From Sphingopyxis sp. L1A2A (GTDB lineage: Bacteria; Pseudomonadota; Alphaproteobacteria; Sphingomonadales; Sphingomonadaceae): 48,862 nucleotides of DNA. The stretch is from contig NZ_SCOT01000021.1 in NCBI RefSeq assembly GCF_005502465.1, forward strand, positions 1 through 48,862. Reading direction: 5' to 3'. Below the pieces are notes generated by a model that saw only the letters and a program-made list of their open reading frames with translations, was not told the DNA's origin and did not search any database. Positions 34,113 through 43,878 of the stretch are shown here, one piece after another (the stretch's first letter is position 1; the number at the start of each line of letters is the position of its first letter). A program made the position numbers and the translations under genes.

Positions 34113-35669
34113 TCACTTGATGCTGAAGCCAGGCGACGCGTCGCCGGTGCCCCGCGGCCGATCGGCATCGCCGATGCTCGTGTCGAGCCGCGGTTTCGGC
34201 CGGTCGCCGCCGGTCACACCGTTGCTTTCCTGATTGAGCAACAACCGCGACAGGTCGTTGGCGTTTTGATACGCGTCGGTCGGCAGCTTGATGTCGTTCG
34301 CCGACACCGGCTGGACCAGATAGGGCGTCACCACGATGACCAGTTCGGTTTCACCGCGGCGAAAGCTGTCCGATTTGAACAACATGCCGAGCAGCGGCAC
34401 GTCGCCGAGGCCGGGCATTTTGTCGATCGCGCCGATCGAGCGGTTGTTCATCAGGCCGGCGATCATGAAACTTTCGCCCGAACCAAGCTCGACCGTCGTT
34501 TCGGCGCGGCGGATCGTCAGCGCGGGGATTTGGAAACCTTCCATCTCGATCGCACCCTCGGTCGACAACTCCGACACTTCGGGGCGGACGCGCAGGCTGA
34601 TGCGGCCGTTCGAAAGCACCGTCGGCGTATACGCCAGGCTGACGCCATATTTGCGATATTCGATCGTCGTACCGGCGAGGTTGCCGGGGATCGGGACCGG
34701 AAATTCGCCGCCCGCCAGGAAGTCGGCGGTTTCGCCGGAAATCGCGGTCAGGTTCGGCTGCGCCAGCGTTACGACCATACCTGACCGTTCGCCGATATCG
34801 AGCGAAGCGATCAGGTCGAGCCCGAACAGGCGACCGGCGCCCGCAAGGCTGCGCCGACCTGCGGCGTTGGCGATCCCATAGCTTGTGCTCATCACCGATC
34901 GGTTGACCGGCTGGCCGGTAATCGGATCATAAGGCCGCGGAACCGGGCTGCCCGGGAACACTGCGGTCGGATAGGGAACATCGGTGATCGTCCCGGCGTT
35001 GCGACCGCCGAATATTCCGCCAAGGAAACCGTTGCCCAGCGCCCCGTCGTTGTCGCGGGTCAAAAGATTGCCGCTGATTTCCTTGACCAGCGTGCGGTTG
35101 ACCTCGGCAATGCGGACCTGCAGATTGACTTGCAGCGGCGTTGCGGTGCGCAGACGCGACAGCACCTTGGTGCCTTCGCCGACAAAGGCCTGAACCAGAC
35201 GTTCGGCCTCGGCGGCGTCGTCGGGCGACTGGACCGTACCGGTCAGCAGCACAAAGCCGTTCATCGTGTTGGCCGAAATGCTGGCTTCGGGCATGGCGAG
35301 CGACAACATCTGGTCGATCGTCTCGATATTGTTGCCGACGCGGGCAACGGTCGAAAACACGACGCGGCCGCTGGCATCGGTGGCATAAATGCTGGTTTCA
35401 CCCGGCTTTTTGCCAAAGATGTACAGCTGACGGCCCGAACGAACCTGGACGTCGGCGACTTCGTCATTGGCGACGAAGACGTCGGTCATCGCGGCGGGCA
35501 GGCTGATCAGGCGGCCGCGGCCGACCGACAGGTCGATGCTGCTGCTCGCATTCTGGGTTGCCTGCGCGGCGACCGGTAGCGACGGCGCGGACGCCAGCGC
35601 CGCTGCCACCAGGCCGATGGCCAGGGTGCGGGCGAGGGCCGCTGCCTTGAAATTGGCTTTGCTGTTCAT
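34113..35669 (-). CDS. cpaC: Tad pilus outer-membrane secretin CpaC/RcpA
   Basis: 518 residues with a Sec signal (residues 1-36, ending VAAQA). An N-terminal pilus-assembly domain (LSVGRGRLISLPAAMTDVFV, GRQLYIFGKKPGETSIYATD) is followed by a BON-like region (about 120-175) and the secretin channel domain with VTLAQPNLTAISGETADFLA, GGEFPVPIPG and IAGLMNNRSIGAIDKMPGLG. It forms the outer-membrane pore for the pilus. The extended C-terminus after ELVIVVTPYLVQPV is typical of alphaproteobacterial CpaC. It starts one base after cpaB. Confidence 0.94.
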   Translation of the reverse strand: MNSKANFKAAALARTLAIGLVAAALASAPSLPVAAQATQNASSSIDLSVGRGRLISLPAAMTDVFVANDEVADVQVRSGRQLYIFGKKPGETSIYATDASGRVVFSTVARVGNNIETIDQMLSLAMPEASISANTMNGFVLLTGTVQSPDDAAEAERLVQAFVGEGTKVLSRLRTATPLQVNLQVRIAEVNRTLVKEISGNLLTRDNDGALGNGFLGGIFGGRNAGTITDVPYPTAVFPGSPVPRPYDPITGQPVNRSVMSTSYGIANAAGRRSLAGAGRLFGLDLIASLDIGERSGMVVTLAQPNLTAISGETADFLAGGEFPVPIPGNLAGTTIEYRKYGVSLAYTPTVLSNGRISLRVRPEVSELSTEGAIEMEGFQIPALTIRRAETTVELGSGESFMIAGLMNNRSIGAIDKMPGLGDVPLLGMLFKSDSFRRGETELVIVVTPYLVQPVSANDIKLPTDAYQNANDLSRLLLNQESNGVTGGDRPKPRLDTSIGDADRPRGTGDASPGFSIK

Positions 35670-35670
35670 C

Positions 35671-36705
35671 TTACTTACCCCCCACCGGAACGACGGTCAT
35701 CTTGTCGCCGCGCGTGACCCGGACGACCGGGCCACTCGATGCCGGCCCATAATTGCCCCCCGACGGAGCCGACGGCGCGTTGCTCACCATCGGCTGCGCG
35801 CTGCCGCCGCCGCCGACGCGACCGCGCACCGGGATCCAGAAACGCGACACGTCGCCGCCAGTCGTTGCCGTCTTGGCCGTCACCGGCCGAGCCTGTGCCT
35901 GCGCCAGCATGCGGCGCTCGGCTGCGGTGCCGCCCTTTTCGGGAACGTTGATTTCGCCCGATGCGATCGCCGATTCCAGTTCGCCGGTGCTTTCGGCGAG
36001 CGGGCGCAGCGCCAGCGACAATTTGCCCATGCTCTGCGCAACAGCGATCCGTTCAGCGAGTTCGGGCGTCGCCTCCAGCGTCACCGAGCCAAAGGTGCGA
36101 ACCGGGGTTTTACCGGTTTCGTCCTCGGCGTCGTAACGCTGGTCGGTGGCGAGCACGCGAACGTTGCGGACGATCGTTTCGGCCGTGAAAAGCTGCTCAT
36201 CGGGATAGGAGCTGCCTTCCTTGATGGCGATGGTCTGGGCCAGCAGCACGTCGACGCGGTCACCCGGGAAGACGAAACCGGCGACGCCCTGTTCCTGGCT
36301 GACCTTAACCGTCACGGCACGCATGCCGGGGCCAAGCGCCGCAGCGAGGAAGCCGCGATCGTCGGGATGGACCAGCGCGCCCTGGGTCAGTGGCTGACCC
36401 GCGGTGATCGGATAGCGCACGACGGTGCCGACCAACGTGTTGACGTCGGTCTTTTCCTTCATGAAATACGCCTTTTCGACCAGTTCTTTCGGCCAGGGCT
36501 GGAACCGGAAGCTGTCGGGGCCGATAATCGTCCCCACCGGCAGCTGCCGCGTTGCGACCAGGATCATCGGACCGGTAATGTCGGGCGCCGCAGCGGCCCG
36601 AGCTTCCGGAGCCGAAGCGCCGCGCATCATCTGGTTGACCCCGAACGCTGCGCCGATCGCAATGACCAGCGCGCCGACGATCAGCATAATCTTTCGCGTA
36701 TCCAT
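35671..36705 (-). CDS. cpaB: Tad pilus assembly protein CpaB/RcpC
   Basis: 344 residues with an N-terminal anchor (IMLIVGALVIAIGAAFGV). Next comes a SAF domain (ILVATRQLPVGTIIGPDSFR), then the RcpC region with YPITAGQPLTQGALV, AVTVKVSQEQGVAGFVFPGD and RVDVLLAQTI. The C-terminal tail is Gly/Ser/Pro-rich and poorly conserved. It is a periplasmic partner of the secretin. The ATG follows TTAGGAGG at a somewhat long spacing. Confidence 0.92.
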   Translation of the reverse strand: MDTRKIMLIVGALVIAIGAAFGVNQMMRGASAPEARAAAAPDITGPMILVATRQLPVGTIIGPDSFRFQPWPKELVEKAYFMKEKTDVNTLVGTVVRYPITAGQPLTQGALVHPDDRGFLAAALGPGMRAVTVKVSQEQGVAGFVFPGDRVDVLLAQTIAIKEGSSYPDEQLFTAETIVRNVRVLATDQRYDAEDETGKTPVRTFGSVTLEATPELAERIAVAQSMGKLSLALRPLAESTGELESAIASGEINVPEKGGTAAERRMLAQAQARPVTAKTATTGGDVSRFWIPVRGRVGGGGSAQPMVSNAPSAPSGGNYGPASSGPVVRVTRGDKMTVVPVGGK

Positions 36706-36759
36706 GACGATTTTTCGCCTCCTAACACCAGCCGGACACGGCGGTGCTTGCCCTCAGGT

Positions 36760-37242
36760 TCAACCGATAGCCTGAAACTGGTTAAGATATTGTTGGTGAA
36801 GCGCCCAAAGCCCCGCCGCGGCGATGGCTACCCCATAGGGAACCTCCACCACTTTGTCGGACCGCCGCAATTTCATATGGATAAGCATCATAGCGGACAG
36901 GATGCCGCCCCCCACCGCCATCACCATGAGCATGGGCAGGAACAGCGGGAGCGGGATCCACAGCATGACGGCGCCGATCATCTTCACATCACCGCCGCCC
37001 ATCGCACCGATCGCGAACAACCCGGCAAAGACCAGAAAGACGGCAAAGGCGGCACCGAACTGAATCGGCACGTCGGGCCACAGCGCAAGACCGCTCGCGA
37101 TCCAGAACGGAATGGCGAGCAGCGCCATTGCGGCGTTGAGTTCGTTGGAAATGCTTCGCGACCGCAGGTCACTGATCGCCGCGGCGATCATCAACAGACC
37201 AAGTACGGCCATCAGGCCAAGGGAAATCGTGCCGCTGTCCAT
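36760..37242 (-). CDS. cpaA: Prepilin peptidase CpaA/TadV
   Basis: About 160 residues, mostly membrane-embedded, A24-type aspartic prepilin peptidase of the short Tad class without a methylase domain. The two catalytic aspartates are expected in AAAISDLRSRSISNELN and in the signature GAMGGGDVKMIGAVML. It cleaves Flp prepilins at the inner membrane. ATG 37242 is used because TAGGAG lies eight bases upstream. It is the first gene of the operon; no Flp pilin gene is found upstream, where the next gene is divergent. Confidence 0.92.
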   Translation of the reverse strand: MDSGTISLGLMAVLGLLMIAAAISDLRSRSISNELNAAMALLAIPFWIASGLALWPDVPIQFGAAFAVFLVFAGLFAIGAMGGGDVKMIGAVMLWIPLPLFLPMLMVMAVGGGILSAMMLIHMKLRRSDKVVEVPYGVAIAAAGLWALHQQYLNQFQAIG

Positions 37243-37361
37243 CGGCCGTCTCCTACGCAACATGGCTTACCAAAGGGTAACCATGTCCGTGCTGGGTTCG
37301 GTCCCGGGTTTGAGCGACGGCGCCGCTTGCAATCCGTGGGCCAATGGATATGCGGCGGGGC

Positions 37362-38492
37362 ATGACCGACGCGCCGCCTTCCGCCATCGACGTGCTGATC
37401 GTCGGCGCGGGTATTGCCGGCGCCAGCCTGGCTGCGGCGCTGGCGCCCTGGCGCCGCGTGATGGTGATCGAGGCGGAAGCTACGCCGGGCTATCACGCCA
37501 CCGGCCGCTCGGCGGCGTTTTGGCACGAAACCTATGGCGGGGCGCGGGTGCAGCCGCTGTCGGTCGCATCCTTTGCGACCCTCAACCGCCCGGAACCCGA
37601 ATTTTCCGACCAGGGCTTCCTGTCGCCGCGCGCCGCGCTGACGATCGGCCATCGCTCCGAAGTCGCGGCGGTCGATGCCTTCGCTGCCGAATTCACCGCG
37701 AAGGGCGTCGAGGTGGTACGGATGGCGGGCGCCGACATTGCCGAGAAGATCCCGGGCGTTCGTCCTGACTGGTGCGAAGCCGCCTATGAGGCGGCATGCA
37801 GCGACATCGATGTGGGGGCGCTTCACGCGGCCTATCTGCGCGCCGCCAGACGCGCCGGTGCGGTCATCGCCACCCGGGCGCCGTTCGAAAGTGCGCGCCG
37901 TATCGGCGATGAATGGCAGGTGCAGGTCGGCGGGCAGACGATCCGTGCCGCCTTGATCGTCAATGCTGCCGGCGCCTGGGCGGACCGCGTTGCCGCCGCG
38001 TGCGGGGTCGCACCGGTCGGCATCCAGCCCTATCGCCGCACCGTCATCCAGCTACGCCTTGGGGTGCCGGTGCCCGCCAATCTGCCGCTCGTCATTCACG
38101 TCGGCGGCGAATTTTACTTCAAGGGCGAAAGCGAAGGTCGTGTCTGGCTCAGCCCGCACGACGAAACCCCGGTGGACCCGCACGACGCGGCGCCGGAGGA
38201 GATCGACGTCGCGATCGCGATCGACCGGATGCAATCGGTCGTCGACTGGCCGATCGCCGCGGTCGAGCGCAAATGGGCCGGGCTGCGAAGTTTCGCGCCC
38301 GACCGTATCCCGGTCTTTGGTGCCGATCCGCATCAGTCCGGGTTTGTGTGGTGCGCGGGGCAGGGTGGCTTTGGTATCCAGACTGCACCCGCGATCGCGG
38401 CGCTGCTCGCCGCCGATCTGGGCGCACCGCCGCCGGTGGGGGCTATCGCGGCGGTCGACCCCGCGCCCTTTGCCGCGGCCCGCTTCGCCTGA
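37362..38492 (+). CDS. FAD-dependent oxidoreductase of the DAO family
   Basis: About 376 residues. The N-terminal dinucleotide fold is IDVLIVGAGIAGASLAAALA, followed by GYHATGRSAAFWHETYGG; the C-terminal FAD motif region is WCAGQGGFGIQTAPAIAALL. This is the layout of D-amino-acid dehydrogenase, sarcosine-oxidase-like and glycine-oxidase-like enzymes. AAGAWADRVAAACGV in the middle matches the DAO pattern. The start may be ATG 37362 or ATG 37350; ribosome-binding sites are poor for both. It is divergent from the tad operon and stands alone, so the substrate is not identified. Confidence 0.85.
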   Translation: MTDAPPSAIDVLIVGAGIAGASLAAALAPWRRVMVIEAEATPGYHATGRSAAFWHETYGGARVQPLSVASFATLNRPEPEFSDQGFLSPRAALTIGHRSEVAAVDAFAAEFTAKGVEVVRMAGADIAEKIPGVRPDWCEAAYEAACSDIDVGALHAAYLRAARRAGAVIATRAPFESARRIGDEWQVQVGGQTIRAALIVNAAGAWADRVAAACGVAPVGIQPYRRTVIQLRLGVPVPANLPLVIHVGGEFYFKGESEGRVWLSPHDETPVDPHDAAPEEIDVAIAIDRMQSVVDWPIAAVERKWAGLRSFAPDRIPVFGADPHQSGFVWCAGQGGFGIQTAPAIAALLAADLGAPPPVGAIAAVDPAPFAAARFA

Positions 38493-38582
38493 TATCATTC
38501 AACGACTTGCGCGCCGCCGTCGCCGGTTTACGATGGCGGCGTCGCGCCACCCCCGACGCGGCGAAGACCAGTGGAGGATGGC

Positions 38583-38759
38583 ATGGCCCATTATTTCGAG
38601 ATCAAGAAGAACAAGGCCGGCGAGTTCGTGGCTTACTTCAAATATAACAGCGAAAGCATCTTCTGGACCGAAGGCTATTCGAGCAAGGCGTCGGCAAAGA
38701 ACGCGATCGAGTCGATCCTGAAAAACGGCCCCGGCGCCGAAGTCCGCGAAGCCGAATAA
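38583..38759 (+). CDS. DUF1508 (YegP-like) small protein
   Basis: 58 residues with one DUF1508 unit: AHYFEIKKNKAGEFVAYFKY, then SESIFWTEGYSSKASAKNAI and ESILKNGP. The E. coli YegP protein has two such units; this one has a single unit. The ATG at 38583 follows GTGGAGGATGGC. Function in the cell is not established. It is convergent with rnhA, with a GC-rich hairpin between them. Confidence 0.88.
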   Translation: MAHYFEIKKNKAGEFVAYFKYNSESIFWTEGYSSKASAKNAIESILKNGPGAEVREAE

Positions 38760-38767
38760 GCTCCAGC

Positions 38768-38792
38768 GCGCGGGCGTTCAGCGCGCCCGCGC
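38768..38792. terminator. Hairpin between convergent DUF1508 and rnhA genes
   Basis: A 9-bp perfect stem GCGCGGGCG / CGCCCGCGC around TTCAGCG. It overlaps the rnhA stop codon and lies nine bases after the DUF1508 stop. No T-run follows on either side, so the terminator role is a moderate inference. Confidence 0.5.
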
Positions 38793-39236
38793 CACTTCCA
38801 GCGCGGCATCGCTCGCCAGCTGATCGGCGATTTCATTGTCGCCATGCCCGGCGTGGCCCTTGACCCACAGCCACTCAATGTCGTGCCGCTTGGCTTCGGC
38901 GAGCAGTCGCTGCCACAGATCGGCGTTGGCGACGGGCTTTTTCGCCGCCGTCTTCCAGCCGTTCTTTTGCCAGCCAAAGATCCATTTGGTGATGCCGTCG
39001 CGCACATAGACGCTGTCGGTGGACAATTCGACGTTGCAGCGGCGCTTCAGCGCCGCCAGCGCCTCGATCGCCGCCATCAATTCCATGCGATTGTTCGTCG
39101 TGTCGGGCTCACCCCCCGACAGTTTTTTCACCACATCGCCCCAACGCAGCACCGCGCCCCAGCCACCCGGACCGGGGTTGCCCTTGCACGCCCCGTCGGT
39201 GGCGACGATCACCGTCTTGGTTGGTTCGTCACTCAT
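38778..39236 (-). CDS. rnhA: Ribonuclease HI
   Basis: 152 residues, cytoplasmic endonuclease that cuts the RNA strand of RNA-DNA hybrids. The four catalytic acids are visible: Asp14 in [16 protein letters not shown], Glu52 in [13 protein letters not shown], Asp74 in [11 protein letters not shown] and Asp138 in DNEIADQLA, with His128 in VKGHAGH. The length is standard. It overlaps the thrB stop by four bases (ATGA), forming an ispH-thrB-rnhA operon, an order common in alphaproteobacteria. Confidence 0.97.
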   Translation of the reverse strand: MSDEPTKTVIVATDGACKGNPGPGGWGAVLRWGDVVKKLSGGEPDTTNNRMELMAAIEALAALKRRCNVELSTDSVYVRDGITKWIFGWQKNGWKTAAKKPVANADLWQRLLAEAKRHDIEWLWVKGHAGHGDNEIADQLASDAALEVARAR

Positions 39237-40195
39237 GCGGCGGCAAACAGGTCGGCGGCGTCGTCGGCGCGGTAGCGCAGCAGGCGCGCCAGGAACGGCG
39301 CGGGATCCTTGCGCGTCACCAGCGCGTCGGCAGGCGTGTGGACCCAGTCATGCGCCCGGGTCAGCAGGAAACGCAGCGCCGCGCCGCGCGCGAGCAGTGG
39401 CAACGCCGCACGCTCCGCCTCGGTCAACGCGACCTTTATTCCATAGCCGCGCATCATCGCGTGCGCGAGCGCGGGGTCGCAGTGGCTGCCATCGGCGGAA
39501 AAGGTCCACGCCGCATGGGTGATGACCAGATCATAAGCGCGAAAATCGCTGGCGGCGAAATAGAAGTCGATCAGGCCGGTGACCCGATCGCCGAGCGTCA
39601 GGACGTTATCGGGAAACAGATCGGCGTGGATAACATGCGAGGGCAAATCGGTCGGCCAATGCGCGTCCAGATAAGCGAGTTCGTCATCGACGATCGCTTG
39701 CAATCCGGGGCGTACCGCGTCGAGATCGCCGGTCGCTGCTGCGACAGCCCGCCAGTAGCGCTGCCCCATGCTGTTTTCGCGCGCACCGCCATATCCCTCG
39801 AGCGCCCGGTGCATCGCACCGAGCGCGGCGCCCGCCGCCTCGCATTGGGCCGGTGTCGGATGGGTCAGCGAGATGCCGGGCAGAAACTGGATGATACAGG
39901 CGGCGCGTCCGGCAATGCGTTGGACCGCGATGCCATCCCGGTCGCGGATCATCGCGGGAACGGGACACGCGCTGGCGGCCAGATGCGCCAGAAGGTCGAC
40001 GAAAAACGGCAGGTCGCCTTCGCTCACCCGCTTTTCATACAGCGTCAGGATAAAGCGTCCGCCGGTGGTTTCGAGCAGGAAATTGCTGTTCTCGACCCCT
40101 TCGGCAATACCCTTGCACGACTGGACCGTGCCGATGTCGTAGCGGGCGACGAGCGCGGCGAGGTCGTCGGGGTCGACGTGGGTGTAGACCGCCAT
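39233..40195 (-). CDS. thrB: Homoserine kinase (type II, ThrB2-like)
   Basis: 320 residues of the aminoglycoside-phosphotransferase-like homoserine kinase family. Evidence: the N-terminal [40 protein letters not shown] (nucleotide-binding loop), the catalytic loop [12 protein letters not shown] and the metal-binding [14 protein letters not shown]. It phosphorylates homoserine on the way to threonine. The start overlaps the ispH stop by one base and the end overlaps rnhA. Confidence 0.95.
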   Translation of the reverse strand: MAVYTHVDPDDLAALVARYDIGTVQSCKGIAEGVENSNFLLETTGGRFILTLYEKRVSEGDLPFFVDLLAHLAASACPVPAMIRDRDGIAVQRIAGRAACIIQFLPGISLTHPTPAQCEAAGAALGAMHRALEGYGGARENSMGQRYWRAVAAATGDLDAVRPGLQAIVDDELAYLDAHWPTDLPSHVIHADLFPDNVLTLGDRVTGLIDFYFAASDFRAYDLVITHAAWTFSADGSHCDPALAHAMMRGYGIKVALTEAERAALPLLARGAALRFLLTRAHDWVHTPADALVTRKDPAPFLARLLRYRADDAADLFAAA

Positions 40196-41181
40196 CAGGC
40201 CGCTGACGTTTCAAGCCCGCGCGGCAGCTTAAACACCATATTTTCCTCGGCGGTGACGACGACATTTTCGACGATCCGCCGGTGCGCAGCGACCGCGTCG
40301 ATCACTTCGCGGACGAGCGTTTCGGGCGCACTCGCGCCGGCGGTGATCCCCAGGGTTGTGATGTCCAAAAGCCAGTCGGGATCGATGTCGATGCCGCGCT
40401 GGACCAGATGCGCCGGGGTTCCCATCCGCTCGGCCACCTCGACCAGCCGCAGGCTGTTGGAACTGTTGGGCGCGCCGATGACGATCATGCGGTCGCAATC
40501 GGCCGCGATCGCCTTGACCGCATCCTGCCGGTTCGACGTCGCGTAGCAAATATCTTCGCCGCGTGGACCCGATATGGCCGGGAAACGGTGCTGCAGCGCG
40601 GTGATGATGTCGCGCGTGTCATCGACCGACAAAGTGGTCTGGGTCAGAAAGGCCAGCAGATCGGGATCGGGCGGCGACAGCGCCGCGACATCGTCAACCG
40701 ATTCGACCAGCGTCATCGCGCCTTCGGGCAACTGGCCCAGCGTTCCGATGACCTCGGGATGGCCGGCATGCCCGACAAAGACAATATGGCGCCCCGCTTC
40801 GTGCGCGCGTTCGGCCTGGCGATGGACTTTCGATACCAGCGGGCAGGTGGCGTCGATATAGTCCAGCCCGCGCATCTCGGCCTTTGCGGGCACCGCTTTG
40901 GGGACGCCATGGGCGCTGAATACGACGGGTACGCCATCGGGAACCTGGTCGAGCGATTCGACAAAAATTGCCCCCTGCGCCTTCAGCGTATCGACGACAT
41001 AGCGATTGTGGACGATTTCGTGCCGCACATAAACCGGGGCGCCAAAGCGTTCGATCGCCAGCTCGACGATGCGGATAGCCCGGTCGACACCGGCGCAAAA
41101 CCCGCGCGGTGCGGCGATCAAAACCCGAAGTTCTGCCGTTTCGCCGTCATTCGGGCGCGTCGTCGGATGGGGTGCATTCAT
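40195..41181 (-). CDS. ispH: 4-hydroxy-3-methylbut-2-enyl diphosphate reductase
   Basis: 328 residues; the last enzyme of the MEP isoprenoid pathway, an iron-sulfur reductase making IPP and DMAPP. The three cluster-binding cysteines are Cys29 ([12 protein letters not shown]), Cys113 ([12 protein letters not shown]) and Cys212 ([12 protein letters not shown]). [36 protein letters not shown] and [15 protein letters not shown] complete the family pattern. It is the first gene of the operon with thrB and rnhA, divergent from a lipoprotein gene. Confidence 0.97.
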   Translation of the reverse strand: MNAPHPTTRPNDGETAELRVLIAAPRGFCAGVDRAIRIVELAIERFGAPVYVRHEIVHNRYVVDTLKAQGAIFVESLDQVPDGVPVVFSAHGVPKAVPAKAEMRGLDYIDATCPLVSKVHRQAERAHEAGRHIVFVGHAGHPEVIGTLGQLPEGAMTLVESVDDVAALSPPDPDLLAFLTQTTLSVDDTRDIITALQHRFPAISGPRGEDICYATSNRQDAVKAIAADCDRMIVIGAPNSSNSLRLVEVAERMGTPAHLVQRGIDIDPDWLLDITTLGITAGASAPETLVREVIDAVAAHRRIVENVVVTAEENMVFKLPRGLETSAA

Positions 41182-41342
41182 GATGTGGGCGCTCTAGCGC
41201 AGCAGGCCATATAGCGTAAAGCCGCTTCGCACCGTTGCGCCGCGTTCATCGCACCGATAAGAAGCGGCGCGCATGAAGCGGGATCAACCGTCCCGACGCA
41301 CCTGAGCCTGGTTCGCGCACCTGTTTGGAAAGCCTGATTATC

Positions 41343-42014
41343 ATGATGCCCATTTCGTTCCCGTCGCGTAAATTTCTGACCGTGCTGTGCGGCACGGCAG
41401 CCATGGCGACGGTGGCGGGCTGCGCGAAAGACAATGAAATCGACGTCGCGGGCGGCGTCGGCATCACCGCAACGCGCAGCGCGTGTCCGGCGGTCGCCGT
41501 GCCGTTGCATACGGGCGACGTCACCGTGTTCGACCCCGCGACCAGCCGCGACGCGCGTGCCATCGACATCGTGGCGGCGATCACCAACGTGACGCCGCAG
41601 TGCAACGACGCCAGCGAAAAAGTGTATCAGCTCGCCAGTTTCGACGTCGTCGCAACGCGCCGCGACGCGGGGCCGGCGCGCACCGTCACGCTGCCCTATT
41701 ATGCCACCGTCTTGCAGGGCGGGACCGCTGTCGTCGCCAAGCGGCTGGGCAATGTCGTGGTGACCTTTGCCGAGGGTCAGGTTCGCGGCACCGGCCGGGC
41801 GCAGGCGTCGGCTTACGTCGACCGCGCCGCCGCGACGCTGCCTGCCGACATTCAGGAACGCATTACGCGCAAGCGCAAGGCGGGCGATCAGGACGCCGCG
41901 ATCGATCCGCTCAGCCAGCCCGACGTGCGCGCCGCGGTACAGCGCGCCAGCTTTGAATTGCTGATCGGCTTTCAGCTGACGCAGGAACAGCTCGAATACA
42001 ACGTCCGACGATAA
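41343..42014 (+). CDS. Putative outer-membrane or periplasmic lipoprotein, unknown function
   Basis: 223 residues from ATG 41343 (a second ATG follows at once). The signal peptide ends in the lipobox VAGC (Cys27). The mature protein has beta-rich stretches (VVVTFAEGQVRGTGRAQASA), two further Cys residues (SACPAVAV, TPQCNDAS) and a charged C-terminus (RKRKAGDQDAA, then LTQEQLEYNVRR). No known domain is recognised. GGAAAG lies some ten bases before the ATG. A clear rho-independent terminator follows, so it is a monocistronic unit. Confidence 0.78.
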   Translation: MMPISFPSRKFLTVLCGTAAMATVAGCAKDNEIDVAGGVGITATRSACPAVAVPLHTGDVTVFDPATSRDARAIDIVAAITNVTPQCNDASEKVYQLASFDVVATRRDAGPARTVTLPYYATVLQGGTAVVAKRLGNVVVTFAEGQVRGTGRAQASAYVDRAAATLPADIQERITRKRKAGDQDAAIDPLSQPDVRAAVQRASFELLIGFQLTQEQLEYNVRR

Positions 42015-42052
42015 GGACCGCGGCGGCGCGTTGGCGCCGTTCGCCTGATATG

Positions 42053-42086
42053 GCCCCGCGCGCCGATCGGGCGACGCGGGGCTTTT
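42053..42086 (+). terminator. Rho-independent terminator after the lipoprotein gene
   Basis: Stem GCCCCGCG (42053-42060) / CGCGGGGC (42075-42082) with an inner CGCC/GGCG stem and a one-base bulge, followed by TTTT. It lies 38 bases after the stop codon and isolates argS downstream. Confidence 0.85.
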
Positions 42087-42150
42087 CGCGCCCGCCCAGC
42101 TACGATAGGGCGCGCGCAAGACTTTTCCTGATTGAAGATAGGCCAAGCCC

Positions 42151-43878
42151 GTGACCCTGTTCAGCCGTTTTTCCGACCATATCGGTGCTGCGCTCGATGC
42201 GCTTGCCGCCCGGGGCGGGTTGCCCGCCGGGCTCGACCGCGCCGCGATCAGCGTCGAACCGCCGCGCGATCCGGCGCATGGCGACGTCGCGACCAATGCT
42301 GCGATGGTGCTGGCGAAGCCCGCCGGGATGAACCCGCGCGCGCTCGCAGAGCTGCTGGTCACCGAACTCGGCGCGCTTGACGAAGTGACCGAAGCGACCG
42401 TCGCGGGACCGGGCTTTATCAACCTGCGCCTGGTCGATGGCAGCTGGCGCGACGAACTGGCGCTGATCCACCGCGAAGCCGGCGACTACGGCCGCTCGAC
42501 CCTGGGGCAGGGGCTGCGCGTCAATGTCGAATATGTGTCGGCGAACCCGACCGGCCCGATGCACGTCGGCCATTGTCGCGGCGCGGTGGTCGGCGATGCG
42601 CTGGCGGCGCTGCTCGAATTTGCCGGGCATGACGTAACGCGCGAATATTATGTCAACGATGCGGGCGGCCAAGTCGATGTTCTCGCTCGCTCGGTCCATC
42701 TGCGCTACCGCGAGGCGCTCGGCGAGGCCATTGGCGCGATCCCCGAGGGGCTTTATCCCGGCGACTATCTGATCCCCGTCGCGGGCAAGCTGGCGACCGA
42801 ATATGGCGACCGCTTCGTCGGCGCGCCCGAAAGCGCGTGGCTTGGGCTGTTCCGCGCCGAAGCGGTCAGCGCGATGATGGACATGATCCGCGCCGACCTC
42901 GCCAAGCTGGGTATCCATCACGACCTGTTTTCGTCCGAAGCCGAATTGCAGGCGGCGGGGAAGCCTGCCGATGCCGAGAAATGGCTGCGCGATCATGATC
43001 TTGTTTATGATGGCGTCCTCGAAGCGCCAAAGGGCGAAACCCCCGAGGATTGGGAGCCGGTCGAGCTGCCGCTGTTTCGTTCGACCAGGTTCGGCGACGA
43101 CCAGGACCGCCCGATCAAGAAATCGGACGGCAGCTGGACCTATTTCGGCGCCGATCTCGCTTATCATTTCCAGAAAAGTCAGAACGCCGACGAACTGATC
43201 GACATTTGGGGCGCCGACCACGCCGGGACGGTCAAGCGGATCAAGGCAGCGGTGGCGGCGCTGACCGACGGCAAAAAGAAATTCGACGTCAAACTGGTCC
43301 AGATGGTCCGCCTGCTCAAAAATGGCGAGCCGTTCAAAATGTCGAAGCGCGCGGGCAATTTTGTCACCCTTGCCGACATCGTCAACGAGGTCGGCAAGGA
43401 CGCGGTGCGGTTCACCATGCTGACGCGGAAAGCCGACGCACAGATGGATTTCGACTTTGCCAAGGTGGTCGAAGCATCGCGCGACAATCCGGTCTTTTAT
43501 GTCCAATATGCCCACGCCCGGATTTCGTCGCTGAAGCGCAAGCTGGCTGACGCCGGGGTTGCGTCCGCCGCGCCCAATGCCGCACGCCTCGACGATTATG
43601 AGCTCGGCCTCGTCAAGCTGCTCGCGCAGTTCCCGCGGATCGTCGACGCGGCGGCGTCGGCACGCGAACCCCACCGCATCGCTTTCTATCTGGGCGACGT
43701 CGCCGCCGCGTTCCACGCCTGGTGGAACCTCGGTAACGATCGCCCCGACGCCCGTGTCATTTTGGCAAATGACCCCGAATTGACTGCGACGCGCCTTTAT
43801 TTGGCCGACGGAATCGGGCAGGTTATCCGCAACGGGCTGCACCTGATGGGGGTAGAGGCGCTCGAGGAGATGAACTGA
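42151..43878 (+). CDS. argS: Arginyl-tRNA synthetase
   Basis: 575 residues, class I synthetase. The HIGH-type motif is HVGH at 138-141 in NPTGPMHVGHCRGAVVGDAL, and the KMSK loop is at 396-399 in PFKMSKRAGNFVTL. YVNDAGGQVDVLARSV and LIDIWGADHAGTVKRIKAAV are further family blocks; the N-terminal Add-1 domain and C-terminal DALR domain (HARISSLKRKL to EALEEMN) are present. The start is GTG at 42151. The stop overlaps the next ATG by one base (TGATG). Confidence 0.97.
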   Translation: MTLFSRFSDHIGAALDALAARGGLPAGLDRAAISVEPPRDPAHGDVATNAAMVLAKPAGMNPRALAELLVTELGALDEVTEATVAGPGFINLRLVDGSWRDELALIHREAGDYGRSTLGQGLRVNVEYVSANPTGPMHVGHCRGAVVGDALAALLEFAGHDVTREYYVNDAGGQVDVLARSVHLRYREALGEAIGAIPEGLYPGDYLIPVAGKLATEYGDRFVGAPESAWLGLFRAEAVSAMMDMIRADLAKLGIHHDLFSSEAELQAAGKPADAEKWLRDHDLVYDGVLEAPKGETPEDWEPVELPLFRSTRFGDDQDRPIKKSDGSWTYFGADLAYHFQKSQNADELIDIWGADHAGTVKRIKAAVAALTDGKKKFDVKLVQMVRLLKNGEPFKMSKRAGNFVTLADIVNEVGKDAVRFTMLTRKADAQMDFDFAKVVEASRDNPVFYVQYAHARISSLKRKLADAGVASAAPNAARLDDYELGLVKLLAQFPRIVDAAASAREPHRIAFYLGDVAAAFHAWWNLGNDRPDARVILANDPELTATRLYLADGIGQVIRNGLHLMGVEALEEMN